From FEB-25 sp963726315 (lineage in GTDB: Bacteria > Chloroflexota > Anaerolineae > Anaerolineales > UBA4823), in NCBI GenBank assembly GCA_963726315.1, contig CAVSBZ010000004.1:161080-225079 (forward strand): 64,000 nucleotides of DNA, in the 5' to 3' direction. The notes under the pieces are model-generated. The model was not told the origin of the DNA and ran no database searches. It saw nothing but the letters and a program-made list of their open reading frames with translations. Made by a program: the position numbers and the translations under genes. Shown piece by piece: positions 18,053-26,780 of the stretch (the stretch's first letter is position 1; the number at the start of each line of letters is the position of its first letter).

Positions 18053-20663
18053 CTTTTATCAGCTCATCCAGGTAGTCTTGTTCTTGCTCATTGGTCTCAA
18101 TTTTACCATCCAGCCATGCATCTCGAATTGCCCCCAGGATACGCTTGTAGATCGGTCCGGGCGTCAGCCCTCGTCTGCGCAAATCCTCCCCGGTGACCGC
18201 CGGAGTGATTGTATTCAGCCGGTTCAAGTAGGTTTGGAAGTTGGTACAGATGGTATCATCCCGGGCTGCCAGGAAGTTGGCATAGATTGCAATTGGCGGC
18301 ACATCTTCCAGCCGGTTGGCGATCAGGCTGAGCTTGGCATTAGCCACCCAGGGCAAATCCTTCCATAACCGGCACGCCGCAAGCACATCTTTAACCTGGG
18401 TCGTTGGATAGCGAAGTTTTCTCAAGATTACCTGGGTTTTATCCACTGGTTGGTGAATGAACCATAAAATATATGCTAATTTTCTTAAATTGTTTCCTTT
18501 GGCAAGGTCCAACTTGATCCCATGTAGGGGTTTAATATTGACGAAATCCAGCATTTCAAGGTTTGCATGGCTCATCGCATCCCACGTCAGGTTAGGATTG
18601 ATTTCATTCAACAGTCCCAGCTCAGACAACCTTTCGAGGATGCTCGCTCTCTGCTCCAGGTCCAGGATGTGGTCCAGCTCGTGCCGAATCCGGTCACCCG
18701 ACACCTGTCCAACCAGCGGACGTGCCTCCACCAACAGCTCCAGCGTGCGCGCCTCGATGTGGAAATTAAGCCGTCCTTCGAAACGCACTGCTCTCAGCAT
18801 CCGCGTTGGATCATCGACAAACGATAGCGGATGCAGCACCCTCACAAGGCTTTCCTTTATATCATTCAAGCCCCCCCAGTAATCCTGCAGCTCGCCGTAA
18901 TGTTTACCGTCCAGGCGCAGAGCCAGGGTATTGATGGTGAAATCCCGCCGATGCAGGTCCAGTTTAATGCTGCCGCGTTCCACTGTCGGTAATGCAGTTG
19001 GATGGGTATAAAATTCCGTCCGCGCAGAGATCAAATCCAGGAATTCTGGCAGGTCACTGGCTTTCTTTGGGTGTTTAAGCTCACCTGCCAATTTGTCGCG
19101 GATATTTGTGATCATCCATTTCGCCGTGCCAAACCTTGCATGGGTGGTAAGTCTGCCACCGTAGCGCTCCTGAAGCTGGCGCGCCAGGGCAATCGCATCC
19201 CCTTCCACCACCAGGTCAAAGTCCTGGCTCGGTTGCTCCAGGATCAGGTCTCTCACGAACCCGCCCACAATATACAGCGCGGCTTTCTGTTCATAAGCAA
19301 TTTCAGCGGTCAATCGCAATAACGCCAGGCGCGCCACAGGCATGGCTGCCTCGAGTTTTTCCGCAAAGTTGAGGTGCCCGGGTCGCGTTTCCTCGGAAGT
19401 AAGGATCTTCAACAGGTCGGTGCGGGTAACGATGCCGATGATTTTCCCTTCATCCTCATCCAGTACTGGTATCTGACCCCACCCAGTGTCCGTCATCAAT
19501 CGCTGTAACCGATCGATCGAATCGTCCGGATGGATGATCACCTCACCTGCGTTCATCAGGCTAGAGGCGGTCAGGTTTAGTTTATGTGCGATGGCACGGT
19601 CGACTGCCCGTCGAGTAAGCAAACCGATCACCCGCCCCTCACGTACCACCGGGTAGCCTTCGTATCCGAAGCGCTGCATCCGGTCAGCTGCCTCTTGCGC
19701 CGGCGTGTCGGGTGGTAGTACTTGCGGGTTGTGCGACATGATTTCAGCAACCGTGATCGCCGGTCGCACAAACTCAGGCAGCAGTGCGATCAGCTCCTCG
19801 TGCACATCCTCCAACTCCCTACCCTTGATCAGACTCGCTGCGGCTCTTGAATGCCCTCCCCCACCGAAGCGCGCCGTGATCTCAGCCACGTCGATATTGT
19901 CACTGGTCGAGCGCCCGATCATCTGCACCCCTGCTCGCGTGGTAATCAACATGAATAATGCATCCGGGTCGAGTAAGTCGCGCAACTTGTGCGCCACCGT
20001 GGAGAGTTCCTCATCCAAACCAAATGCACTTCCACACCCCACCACCACGGTATGCCCATGGATCGGGTAAGTCTCCAGGTTGCTGCGCAGGTTGTCATAT
20101 AGTTTCTGCTGCTCACCCGACAGCGGGTGGTTCAGGAAATCACCCGCGATGCGTAAATTGGCTTGTTGTTCCAGCAGGTAGGATGCCGCGTGCAGGTCAC
20201 GTGCTGTTGTCCTGGTGTAGGTCAGCGAACCGGTATCCTCGTAAATACCAAGCAGCAGCGTGGTCGCCTGGATCATGCTCAGGTCGTCATCCCGTTCCTG
20301 CATATCCTCCACAAAGATGGTCGTGGTCGCTCCCACATCTTCACTCGAAATCGTCCACGCCGGTGAGATATCTGCCCGGATGGGATGGTGGTCGACGACG
20401 TGCACCCGTGTCTCCGCGCTCACCCCGCGCATGCTTACCATGGATTGACTATCTACCAGGCAGACCGATTCCACAGCTTCACTGGGCAGGTCGTGTGGGT
20501 CGACGAACGGTAGCTCAGCCCCGTAAAGCGTGACGAAAGCTCGCACATTCCGGTTCATCCGCCTGGGCAGAACCGGGATCGCTGAATCGTCCAACAAGTA
20601 TGCCCCTAGCAAAGATGCCAGGGCGTCGAAATCTGCTTGTTCGTGAGTAACAATGATGCGCAT
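18024..20663 (-). CDS. DHH phosphoesterase - CBS pair - tRNA nucleotidyltransferase/poly(A) polymerase fusion
   Basis: 879 residues from the ATG at 20663; an in-frame TTG lies 15 bases up. Domains in order: DHH (THEQADFDALASLLGAY, VDHHP) in residues 1-160; DHHA1 with FGGGGHSRAA near residue 270; two CBS domains, about 310-430; then a class II polymerase head with GGFVRDLILEQPSQDFDLVV (two catalytic Asp), followed by RRDFTINTLA, DPTRMLRAVRF and an RNA-binding tail. This composite is known from several phyla and is annotated as CCA-adding or A-adding enzyme. Which nucleotide it adds cannot be told here. It heads the operon running into fdhD. Confidence 0.9.
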   Translation of the reverse strand: MRIIVTHEQADFDALASLLGAYLLDDSAIPVLPRRMNRNVRAFVTLYGAELPFVDPHDLPSEAVESVCLVDSQSMVSMRGVSAETRVHVVDHHPIRADISPAWTISSEDVGATTTIFVEDMQERDDDLSMIQATTLLLGIYEDTGSLTYTRTTARDLHAASYLLEQQANLRIAGDFLNHPLSGEQQKLYDNLRSNLETYPIHGHTVVVGCGSAFGLDEELSTVAHKLRDLLDPDALFMLITTRAGVQMIGRSTSDNIDVAEITARFGGGGHSRAAASLIKGRELEDVHEELIALLPEFVRPAITVAEIMSHNPQVLPPDTPAQEAADRMQRFGYEGYPVVREGRVIGLLTRRAVDRAIAHKLNLTASSLMNAGEVIIHPDDSIDRLQRLMTDTGWGQIPVLDEDEGKIIGIVTRTDLLKILTSEETRPGHLNFAEKLEAAMPVARLALLRLTAEIAYEQKAALYIVGGFVRDLILEQPSQDFDLVVEGDAIALARQLQERYGGRLTTHARFGTAKWMITNIRDKLAGELKHPKKASDLPEFLDLISARTEFYTHPTALPTVERGSIKLDLHRRDFTINTLALRLDGKHYGELQDYWGGLNDIKESLVRVLHPLSFVDDPTRMLRAVRFEGRLNFHIEARTLELLVEARPLVGQVSGDRIRHELDHILDLEQRASILERLSELGLLNEINPNLTWDAMSHANLEMLDFVNIKPLHGIKLDLAKGNNLRKLAYILWFIHQPVDKTQVILRKLRYPTTQVKDVLAACRLWKDLPWVANAKLSLIANRLEDVPPIAIYANFLAARDDTICTNFQTYLNRLNTITPAVTGEDLRRRGLTPGPIYKRILGAIRDAWLDGKIETNEQEQDYLDELIKDEPGLHPSS

Positions 20664-20693
20664 GAGAAGACCACTCAATCTTAAAGCATAATT

Positions 20694-20724
20694 TTAATCG
20701 ACAATTCGATTAATGAGATAAAAT
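20694..20724 (+). promoter_or_regulatory. Inverted repeat and promoter in the divergent intergenic region
   Basis: TTAATCG (20694-20700) and CGATTAA (20707-20713) are perfect inverted repeats six bases apart, just before TAAAAT at 20719-20724. The next plus-strand ATG is at 20736, only 11 bases after the -10, so its mRNA would be nearly leaderless. The repeat could be an operator for either direction. Confidence 0.5.
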
Positions 20725-20735
20725 AGGCGCATTCT

Positions 20736-20951
20736 ATGAACGATGCCCTGCAGCAGCCTGAGCAGTTATGGGAGGATTTGCTTTCCCGCCAGCCCGGAGT
20801 AATCAAGGCAGCCTTCGCATCTCTGTACCCTACCGACCAACAAACGGTCCTCGCCCATCTCCAGCGTATGGTAAGTGAATCCGGATGGCAGCCTGAGCAG
20901 CGGATCTCTGCCAGAACAGCGCTGGACGTATTATTACCACAGGAAGATTGA
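20736..20951 (+). CDS. Small conserved-looking hypothetical protein
   Basis: 71 residues, starting MNDALQQPEQLWEDLLSRQP and ending in LLPQED. It is predicted mostly helical, with no Cys, signal or membrane segment. No family is recognised. It is followed within eight bases by the MazG-like gene, and its mRNA probably starts only a few bases before its ATG. Its composition is like its neighbours, and it fills the space between two clear genes, which supports it being real. Confidence 0.65.
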   Translation: MNDALQQPEQLWEDLLSRQPGVIKAAFASLYPTDQQTVLAHLQRMVSESGWQPEQRISARTALDVLLPQED

Positions 20952-20958
20952 GATACCC

Positions 20959-21268
20959 ATGGATATCAATGAGCTGACCCAAGCGATGCATGATTTCGTC
21001 CGCAGCATGGGCTGGTATGAGCCTGACAGCCCTCGTCCTCAAACCTTGCGGAACCTGGCAGTTTCCCTCAATCTGGAAGCCGCTGAGGTGCTGGAGCATT
21101 TCCAATGGGACGAGAGCCTGAAAGACCCGCAGTCATTCTCCGATGAGCTTGCCGACGTCATGCTCTACCTGCTCCAGCTTGCCAGCATCGTCGAAGATCG
21201 ACCTGGAAAAAGCCGTCCTCGCCAAGCTTGGCAAGAATTATCACCGCACCTGGGACGCATCCAAATAG
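20959..21268 (+). CDS. MazG-like nucleotide pyrophosphohydrolase, frameshifted
   Basis: About 103 residues once corrected. The N-terminal part MDINELTQAMHDFVRSMGW, the EAAEVLEHFQW segment (ExxE) and DELADVMLYLLQLA (ExxD) are the Mg-binding motifs of MazG/dUTPase-like all-alpha pyrophosphohydrolases. The expected end, IDLEKAVLAKLGKNYHRTW then DASK and stop at 21266-21268, is in the next frame. One extra base near 21194-21195 explains this. Because of the shift, the raw frame runs on into the next gene and gives a false fusion. Such enzymes clear non-canonical nucleotides. Confidence 0.8.
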
Positions 21269-21270
21269 CC

Positions 21271-21819
21271 ATGGACACCCGCATCACGGTTTTCGGCGGT
21301 TCGCAGCCCACTCCCGGTGACCCTGTCTACCAGGATGCTCTGCACCTGGGAAAGCTCATTGCCCAGGCTGGTTACACCCTGCTCACGGGTGGTTATATTG
21401 GCACCATGGAAGCCCTCTCGCGTGGTGCAGCCGAAGCCGGAGGGCATGTGATCGGGGTCACCTGTGACCAGATCGAAGCCTGGCGCCCGGTAAAAGCTAA
21501 CCTGTGGGTGACCGAAGAATGGCATGTTGCCACTTTCCAGGAGCGCATCTTCACCCTCATCGAAAGCTGTGATGCCTGCCTCGCCCTCCCTGGTGGGGTT
21601 GGCACGCTCGCCGAGCTGGTGCTCACCTGGAACCTGCTGCTCACCCGCATCCTCCTTCCCCGCCCACTGATCCTGATTGGCCTGGGGTGGCAAAGATTAA
21701 TCACTGAATTCCTGGCGGAACAGGGCGATTTTGTCCCTGATGTCCAACGCCAGTGGGTTTCTTTCTCTCCCGATGTCGACTCGGCTTTCGAGCTGTTGCA
21801 GGAAAACCTATCTAACTAA
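21271..21819 (+). CDS. LOG / lysine-decarboxylase-like Rossmann protein (TIGR00725-like)
   Basis: 182 residues from the ATG at 21271, two bases after the MazG-like stop. ITVFGGSQPTPGD at the start, LLTGGYIGTMEALSRGA near residue 45 and ALPGGVGTLAELVLTWN (PGGxGTxxE) near residue 115 are the family signatures. Relatives include cytokinin-activating LOG phosphoribohydrolases and bacterial nucleotide-binding SLOG proteins. With a MazG-like neighbour, a role in nucleotide metabolism or clean-up is plausible, but this is inference. Confidence 0.85.
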   Translation: MDTRITVFGGSQPTPGDPVYQDALHLGKLIAQAGYTLLTGGYIGTMEALSRGAAEAGGHVIGVTCDQIEAWRPVKANLWVTEEWHVATFQERIFTLIESCDACLALPGGVGTLAELVLTWNLLLTRILLPRPLILIGLGWQRLITEFLAEQGDFVPDVQRQWVSFSPDVDSAFELLQENLSN

Positions 21820-21846
21820 TAAATCACCAACCACGAGGAATAATCC

Positions 21847-23280
21847 ATGACCGAAGATAAACTCCCTACCCGCGCTGAAAATTTTGCTGAATGGTATAAC
21901 CAGCTTGTGCTCAAAGCTGAGCTTGCCGACTACGCACCTGTGCGTGGTTGTATGGTGGTGCGCCCCTACGGCTGGGCGGTTTGGGAGAACATGACCGCTG
22001 GTCTCGACCGTCGCTTTAAAGCCACCGGTCACGTCAACGCAGCCTTTCCTCTGCTCATCCCCATGTCATACTTCGAAAAAGAGAAATCCCACGTGGAAGG
22101 CTTTTCACCTGAGCTGGCGGTCGTCACCATCGGTGGGGGTGAGAAGCTGGAAGAGCCCCTCGTCATCCGTCCCACCTCTGAGACCATCGTCGGCACCATG
22201 TATGCCAAGTGGATCAAGTCTTACCGCGACCTGCCAGTGTTGATCAACCAGTGGGGCAGCGTGGTGCGTTGGGAGATGCGCACCAAGCTATTCCTGCGCA
22301 CGCTTGAGTTCTACTGGCAGGAAGGTCACACCGCCCACGCTACTGCAGACGAAGGGCAGGAGGAAACCCTGCGTATGCTGGAGGTGTATGCCAACTTTGC
22401 CATCGAAGATGCTGCCATCCCGGTGATCAAGGGTCGTAAGAGCCAGGCTGAGAAGTTCGCCGGTGCTGATAACTCTTACAGCATCGAAGCCATGATGGGT
22501 GACACCAAGGCGCTTCAAGCCGGCACCTCCCACAACCTGGGGCAGAACTTCGCCAAAGCCTTTGAAATCCAATATCTGGACAAGAACAACCAGCTCCAGC
22601 ATGTGTGGACCACCTCCTGGGGTCTCTCCACCCGCTTCGTCGGTGCCGTCATCATGACCCATGGTGATGACCAGGGATTAATCCTGCCGCCCAAGCTGGC
22701 ACCCTACCAGGCGGTCATCATCCCCATTTATAAAAACGACGAAGAGAAGTCCGTTGTCATGCCAGTGGTCTCCAAAGTGGAGCAGGAGCTGCAAAGCTTC
22801 CGGCTGAAGTTAGATAACCGCGAAGAGGTCACACCCGGTTTCAAGTTCAACGATTGGGAGATGCGCGGTGTGCCATTGCGCATCGAGATTGGTCCCAAGG
22901 ACGTCGAAAAAGGCTCGCTGGCGTTTGCCCGTCGGGATATGCCCGGTAAAGCTGGCAAGTCGTTCGTCCAGCATACCCAAATCGAAGCCCAGGTGGCAGA
23001 AATGATGCAGTCCATCCAGGCCTCTCTGTTCGAGCGAGCGCTTGCCTTCCGCCGTGAGCACACCTTCGACCCCCAGGATTATGAAGAGCTGAAATCAGCT
23101 GTGGAGAATGGCTGGGCCTTCTCCTGGTGGTGTGGTGATCCTGATTGCGAGACCAAGGTCAAAGACGAGACCAGGGCTTCCACCCGCTGTATCCCTCTCG
23201 ACCAGGAGCCGGGTAAGGGTACATGCATCGTGTGTGGTAAACCTGCCACCGAAAAAGTCATCTTCGGTAGAGCCTACTAG
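21847..23280 (+). CDS. proS: Prolyl-tRNA synthetase, archaeal/eukaryotic-type short form
   Basis: 477 residues, the size of the form lacking the bacterial editing insertion. The class II motifs are present: RPYGWAVWENM early, VIRPTSETIVGTMYAKW (motif 2 region), RWEMRTKLFLRTLEFYWQEGHTAHA (motif 2 proper), and TTSWGLSTRFVGAVIMTHGDDQGLILPPKLAP (motif 3). A C-terminal zinc-like site is suggested by WCGDPDCETK and CIVCGKPA, and the protein ends with the family-typical Tyr. Shine-Dalgarno GAGGAA lies seven bases before the ATG. Confidence 0.96.
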   Translation: MTEDKLPTRAENFAEWYNQLVLKAELADYAPVRGCMVVRPYGWAVWENMTAGLDRRFKATGHVNAAFPLLIPMSYFEKEKSHVEGFSPELAVVTIGGGEKLEEPLVIRPTSETIVGTMYAKWIKSYRDLPVLINQWGSVVRWEMRTKLFLRTLEFYWQEGHTAHATADEGQEETLRMLEVYANFAIEDAAIPVIKGRKSQAEKFAGADNSYSIEAMMGDTKALQAGTSHNLGQNFAKAFEIQYLDKNNQLQHVWTTSWGLSTRFVGAVIMTHGDDQGLILPPKLAPYQAVIIPIYKNDEEKSVVMPVVSKVEQELQSFRLKLDNREEVTPGFKFNDWEMRGVPLRIEIGPKDVEKGSLAFARRDMPGKAGKSFVQHTQIEAQVAEMMQSIQASLFERALAFRREHTFDPQDYEELKSAVENGWAFSWWCGDPDCETKVKDETRASTRCIPLDQEPGKGTCIVCGKPATEKVIFGRAY

Positions 23281-23296
23281 GATTCTGTCATTGCTT

Positions 23297-23321
23297 CGTG
23301 ACCGGGAAAATACCGGTCACG
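23297..23321. repeat. Hairpin after proS
   Basis: CGTGACCGG (23297-23305) and CCGGTCACG (23313-23321) pair perfectly around a seven-base loop. It lies 17 bases past the proS stop, is possibly a terminator, and has no T-run. Confidence 0.5.
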
Positions 23322-23400
23322 AACCTGTCCCCGCTGTTTTTCGGGGAGCAATCTTCCTCAATCACTTTATTAATTGTTGAGATGTATATAATCTTTTTCT

Positions 23401-23428
23401 GTAGGGGCGGCTCGCGAATCGCCCCTAC
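23401..23428. repeat. GTAGGGGCG palindromic element, copy 1
   Basis: GTAGGGGCG (23401-23409) pairs with CGCCCCTAC (23420-23428). A related palindrome occurs at 24457-24486. The 23281-23547 stretch holds no gene, only this and the hairpin above. Confidence 0.7.
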
Positions 23429-23547
23429 TTGATTCGTGGTACTTCTCCACACTATTCAAAGATTGACTATGCGCAATAATTTTTGCCGAAATCCTCTATA
23501 AATAAATTCCATGATATAAATATCCATTCGTCACTTTATAAAACATT

Positions 23548-24396
23548 ATGCCCGCCATCCAACCCGCCCGCCTCAAACATCAGGTCGCTGACCTGGTCTC
23601 TCACTACGATCAGCCGCCGGTATTCGTGCGCGATCTGCACGCCCTGCTCGACTTCTACTCCGACCACACTCAGCGACCCGGTCAAGCCGGCATCCCCTCC
23701 CCCTTGATGGAGGCGTACAACGCCCCTCCCCCCGTGATGCGCCAGGTCTGGCATGAGTTGAGCAAAACCATCCACACGCATCCGAATGCCGCTCTGCACC
23801 TGAGTGATGCCCTGTGGGCTGAGCCCAACGTCGACCTCCAGCTCCTCGCTGCCCACCTGCTGGGACAGCTCCCCCTCGTCCCACTCGAACCCCTGGTTGA
23901 CCGACTGCAGGCGTGGGTGCACTCCGACCCTGACCGCCGCCTCCTGGACGGCTTGCTGGAATATGGTCTCATCAGGTTCCAGCAGGAAGCCCCCGACCAG
24001 CTGCTTGAGCTTATCTCCTCCTGGTTGTCCTCCCACGAGCTCTCAGCCCAGCATGCAGGTTTGCGTGCGCTTCTACCTTTTGTATCAGACCCAGGCAGCC
24101 CGCACCTGCCGATCATCTTCCGTCTGGTCACCCCTTATACCCGTATTGCACCCTCCCGCCTGCGTTCTGATATCATCGACGTCCTGGCTGCCCTGGCACA
24201 CTGCTCCCCTTCCGAAACGGCTTACCTTCTTCGGCAGAACCTCACCACCCCCGACAACCCTGACACCCCCTGGCTCATCCGCCAGGTGCTGGACGAATTA
24301 CCCGTTGAAACACAAGCCGGATTACGTATCAGCTATGAAGGAATTAAAATAGCATCCTTTTTTTCCACCATTAGATGTAAACAAGATGTCTGGTAA
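23548..24396 (+). CDS. HEAT-like helical repeat protein
   Basis: 282 residues, almost entirely helical, with recurring Leu-rich helix pairs (for example LQLLAAHLLGQLPLVPLEPLVDR and LRSDIIDVLAALA), as in HEAT or DNA-alkylation-repeat proteins. No catalytic motif can be named. TATAAA at 23537-23542 is five bases before the ATG, suggesting a leaderless mRNA. The last 15 or so residues look unlike the rest (SFFSTIRCKQDVW), and another frame closes earlier at 24352, so a small shift near the end is possible. The DNA-repair link is only by resemblance. Confidence 0.65.
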   Translation: MPAIQPARLKHQVADLVSHYDQPPVFVRDLHALLDFYSDHTQRPGQAGIPSPLMEAYNAPPPVMRQVWHELSKTIHTHPNAALHLSDALWAEPNVDLQLLAAHLLGQLPLVPLEPLVDRLQAWVHSDPDRRLLDGLLEYGLIRFQQEAPDQLLELISSWLSSHELSAQHAGLRALLPFVSDPGSPHLPIIFRLVTPYTRIAPSRLRSDIIDVLAALAHCSPSETAYLLRQNLTTPDNPDTPWLIRQVLDELPVETQAGLRISYEGIKIASFFSTIRCKQDVW

Positions 24397-24456
24397 GAGC
24401 CTTTTCATTTATATCCAATTTATCTCTTACAAAAGGTAATCTTCCATCGCGTCTTT

Positions 24457-24486
24457 TGTAGGGGCACGATAAATCGTGCCCCTACA
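24457..24486. repeat. GTAGGGGC palindromic element, copy 2
   Basis: TGTAGGGGCACGAT (24457-24470) and ATCGTGCCCCTACA (24473-24486) form a perfect 14-bp inverted repeat with a two-base centre. It shares the GTAGGGGC/GCCCCTAC ends with the copy at 23401. A degenerate third piece (gtaggggggtgatcattacccc) lies near 24575-24597. No gene is seen in 24397-24657. Confidence 0.75.
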
Positions 24487-24657
24487 TCGGACATATATTA
24501 CTGTGAACTCCCCTGACTCTTCCGCCAATTACTGGACGCATCCCCAGGGAAACCCAATTAGGGCCTCTGCGGCTATGTAGGGGGGTGATCATTACCCCAA
24601 TTAATCACTCAATATTAGGTAAATCCAATCGGAATTTAGGTTCAATAAATCAGTTGT

Positions 24658-25616
24658 TTATGGCCAGGTGTCACTGAATGTCTCGAAGCATGTAGTACTG
24701 CTGCCATCTCTAAATGCCAAATAGAATTCCTCCTGGCTCATTTGGGTTTCATCCTGTAATGGTACGAGAATCTCAGCAAATGTGACAAATATTTCACTCA
24801 TTCCAAACAAATCATCTTTATTATTTGGTGCAGTCAAGAATAAATGTGGCCCTATTCCGATTGGACAAATGGTTAAGCTGGTTATATCTGCCTCACCCTT
24901 ACTGTTGTACGCATAGGATGCTTTAGCATCTCCATCAAATTCTGCAATTATCCCTTGATCAAGATAATTGAGTATGAGATAGAATAATGACCCCCCCGGA
25001 GTATAGGGCATAACAGCGAGCCACACCTCGCCTGGCTTGCCATTATTTGTCAGTACACTATCGAGTTGGTGACTATAAGCGGATAATTCCGTAGGTACTA
25101 CGATCTCTTCAACGATATTATTTGCGCTCCATATGGCGAACCGATAATTTTTCGCACCTTTATTGAAATTAATCGCATAGAATTCATGTGGGATATTACT
25201 TGAAATCAAAACGGACGGTCCATCGATAGTCGCAAATGTAGATAAAGTCTGATATGCTTCGTTCCACGGAGTTTCGCCAGGGGTAATTCCCCACCAGCAG
25301 GGTAATTTACAGCCACCGTTATTAATCAATAAATCTGATATTAATGAATTTGCCTTACCAGTTGGTAATGTTGGCAATATAGGCAAAGCTGTCCAGGTAA
25401 ATGCTGGTGTTGGCTTTGGAGTTTGCGTGAGGTGCTTGTAAATTGGACCGGTTGAGTTGATGTGTTTGTTGGTTGGATTATTACTGTACTAGATGGAGTG
25501 GGTTTTATCGTTTCAGCAGGTATTGATGTCGGGGTGACCTCAGAAGTTTGGTTACATGCAGCCAACATGCTAATTAATAGCATGTTAATGATGAATTTAC
25601 TCAGAATTCTAACCAT
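24658..25616 (-). CDS. Chloroflexota-type lipoprotein with CWWGITPG motif, frameshifted
   Basis: The first frame (from 25616) has a lipoprotein signal, MLLISMLAAC with the lipobox Cys near residue 21, then a Thr/Pro/Ser-rich linker. The second frame (25386 to 24658) holds the globular part: NGGCKLPCWWGITPGETPW near its start, then mixed beta strands and an acidic end. The two join if one base is added or lost near 25415-25440; the second frame reads QTPKPTPAFTWTAL just upstream, which continues the linker. The motif is, to my knowledge, frequent in secreted Anaerolineae proteins of unknown function. It would sit on the outer face of the cell membrane. Confidence 0.65.
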
Positions 25617-25840
25617 GTTATGGAAAAATTGTATGCAATAAATATCTATTTACCCAATTTAGTATCCCGATTATCCGAATGATTTTGTTCAGATCATACA
25701 AGCTCATATAATCAAACATACACAAATTCTCACTCCGATCCAGATCGATCTCAGGATTCTGAAATCCGTCAGCCATGTGCCTGTATAAATCACCTTTATC
25801 TCCGCAAACCTACGCTTTCCTTAAAATCTTCTTAAACCCC

Positions 25841-25973
25841 TTGTGGATTAGAACCTTTGTGCTATAATTAGGACGTCTTTATTATATCATTTTCGAAGAA
25901 GACGTCCGTATACCGGTGCGGTCTTTACCGGTAGAAATGCTCTTCTCCCACATCGGTCGATTTGAACCGATGT
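25841..25973 (+). ncRNA. Candidate structured RNA with three consecutive hairpins behind a promoter
   Basis: TTGTGG (25841-25846), spacer 16, perfect TATAAT (25863-25868). From the expected start site follow three stems: GGACGTCTT/AAGACGTCC (25871-25907), TACCGGT/ACCGGTA (25911-25933) and ACATCGGT/ACCGATGT (25950-25973). No ORF follows, and the 3' end is not defined. No known RNA family is recognised. It could also be three protein-binding palindromes. Confidence 0.4.
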
Positions 25974-26289
25974 CAGGGTGCTTTCAAGTGTTATCGTTAA
26001 TTAATACGTCTCTGTATATAGGCTGGTTTTAACTTGTAAGAGTGTAATTACTAGACACCCCGAAATTATTTCACAAAGTATCATCATGAATCCATCACGT
26101 AGAACATTTTAATTGCCATCTTCTATCGCGACTATTCTTGGAGTGATATATGAGAAGAGCGATATATGAAATCAAAATTAATTACCAGAGTACGAAGCTC
26201 GACGAACCAATTTGCTCTTATTCTCCTCAACACGGTCTAAAATCATCATGATAGTAGTTTCCTTCACCTCAAGTATTATCGGAGATTTT

Positions 26290-26326
26290 CCTCCCCTAAA
26301 TTCCGCTTTTTGGAATTTGGGGGAGG
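26290..26326. repeat. Palindromic element CCTCCCCTAAATTCC
   Basis: CCTCCCCTAAATTCC (26290-26304) pairs with GGAATTTGGGGGAGG (26312-26326) with one T-G pair. It is REP-like in look. Confidence 0.6.
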
Positions 26327-26587
26327 TGGAGGGGGTCCTCGTGAGCAATTCTATATAAGTGTTCCTTCTGCACCTTACCGACCTAAAATGATTATGGAGG
26401 ATATTCGTATCGATTCGAATTATTCTCATACGAATGATTCTTAATCTCACTAAACTTTTCTTCTGCTACGCTGCAAAATTTCACTCACTCTCCCGGAACC
26501 AATCCGCTGATAATAATGAATTGTTTCTATTTATTTTTTTTATAAAACAATTCCCGTCTCGACTGTACTTCCGGCATGATCGGTAGA

Positions 26588-26671
26588 ACAAGATCACTCA
26601 GAAACGACCTATCTATCCTTCGTTCGGAGGGTTCGATTCACGCACCTTGGTGTACTTAGTGGTGATCTTGT
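26588..26671. repeat. Long-armed inverted repeat
   Basis: ACAAGATCAC (26588-26597) and GTGATCTTGT (26662-26671) are perfect inverted repeats flanking 64 bases, which contain a small CCTTC/GGAGG stem. It is perhaps the ends of a small relic element or a structured RNA. Confidence 0.4.
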
Positions 26672-26780
26672 CTTATCTGTGTACATATCTGTGTTTATCT
26701 GTGGCTTTTTTATCCATGTGCATCGGCGATGATGCTCTATTCCATTCTGATAAAATGTTAATAGCCAATTTCCCATTCTC

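Larger units (their letters stand above)
25617..26780. other. Gene-poor stretch of about 1.2 kb
   Basis: AT-rich and without any ORF that looks like a protein; the longest, 90 codons on the minus strand at 26178-26450, is low in hydrophobic core residues and partly encoded by a palindrome. The stretch holds three structured segments described separately: 25863-25973, 26290-26326 and 26588-26671. It also has a phrase ATCTGTGTTTATCTGTGG near 26686. Confidence 0.7.

Noticed and set aside
26178..26450. 90-codon minus-strand ORF in the gene-poor stretch
   Set aside because: Partly made by the palindrome at 26290, with no family likeness and no ribosome-binding site.
26620..26660. tRNA-like T-arm (GGGTTCGATTC)
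   Set aside because: The flanking stem does not pair and no acceptor or anticodon arm can be built.
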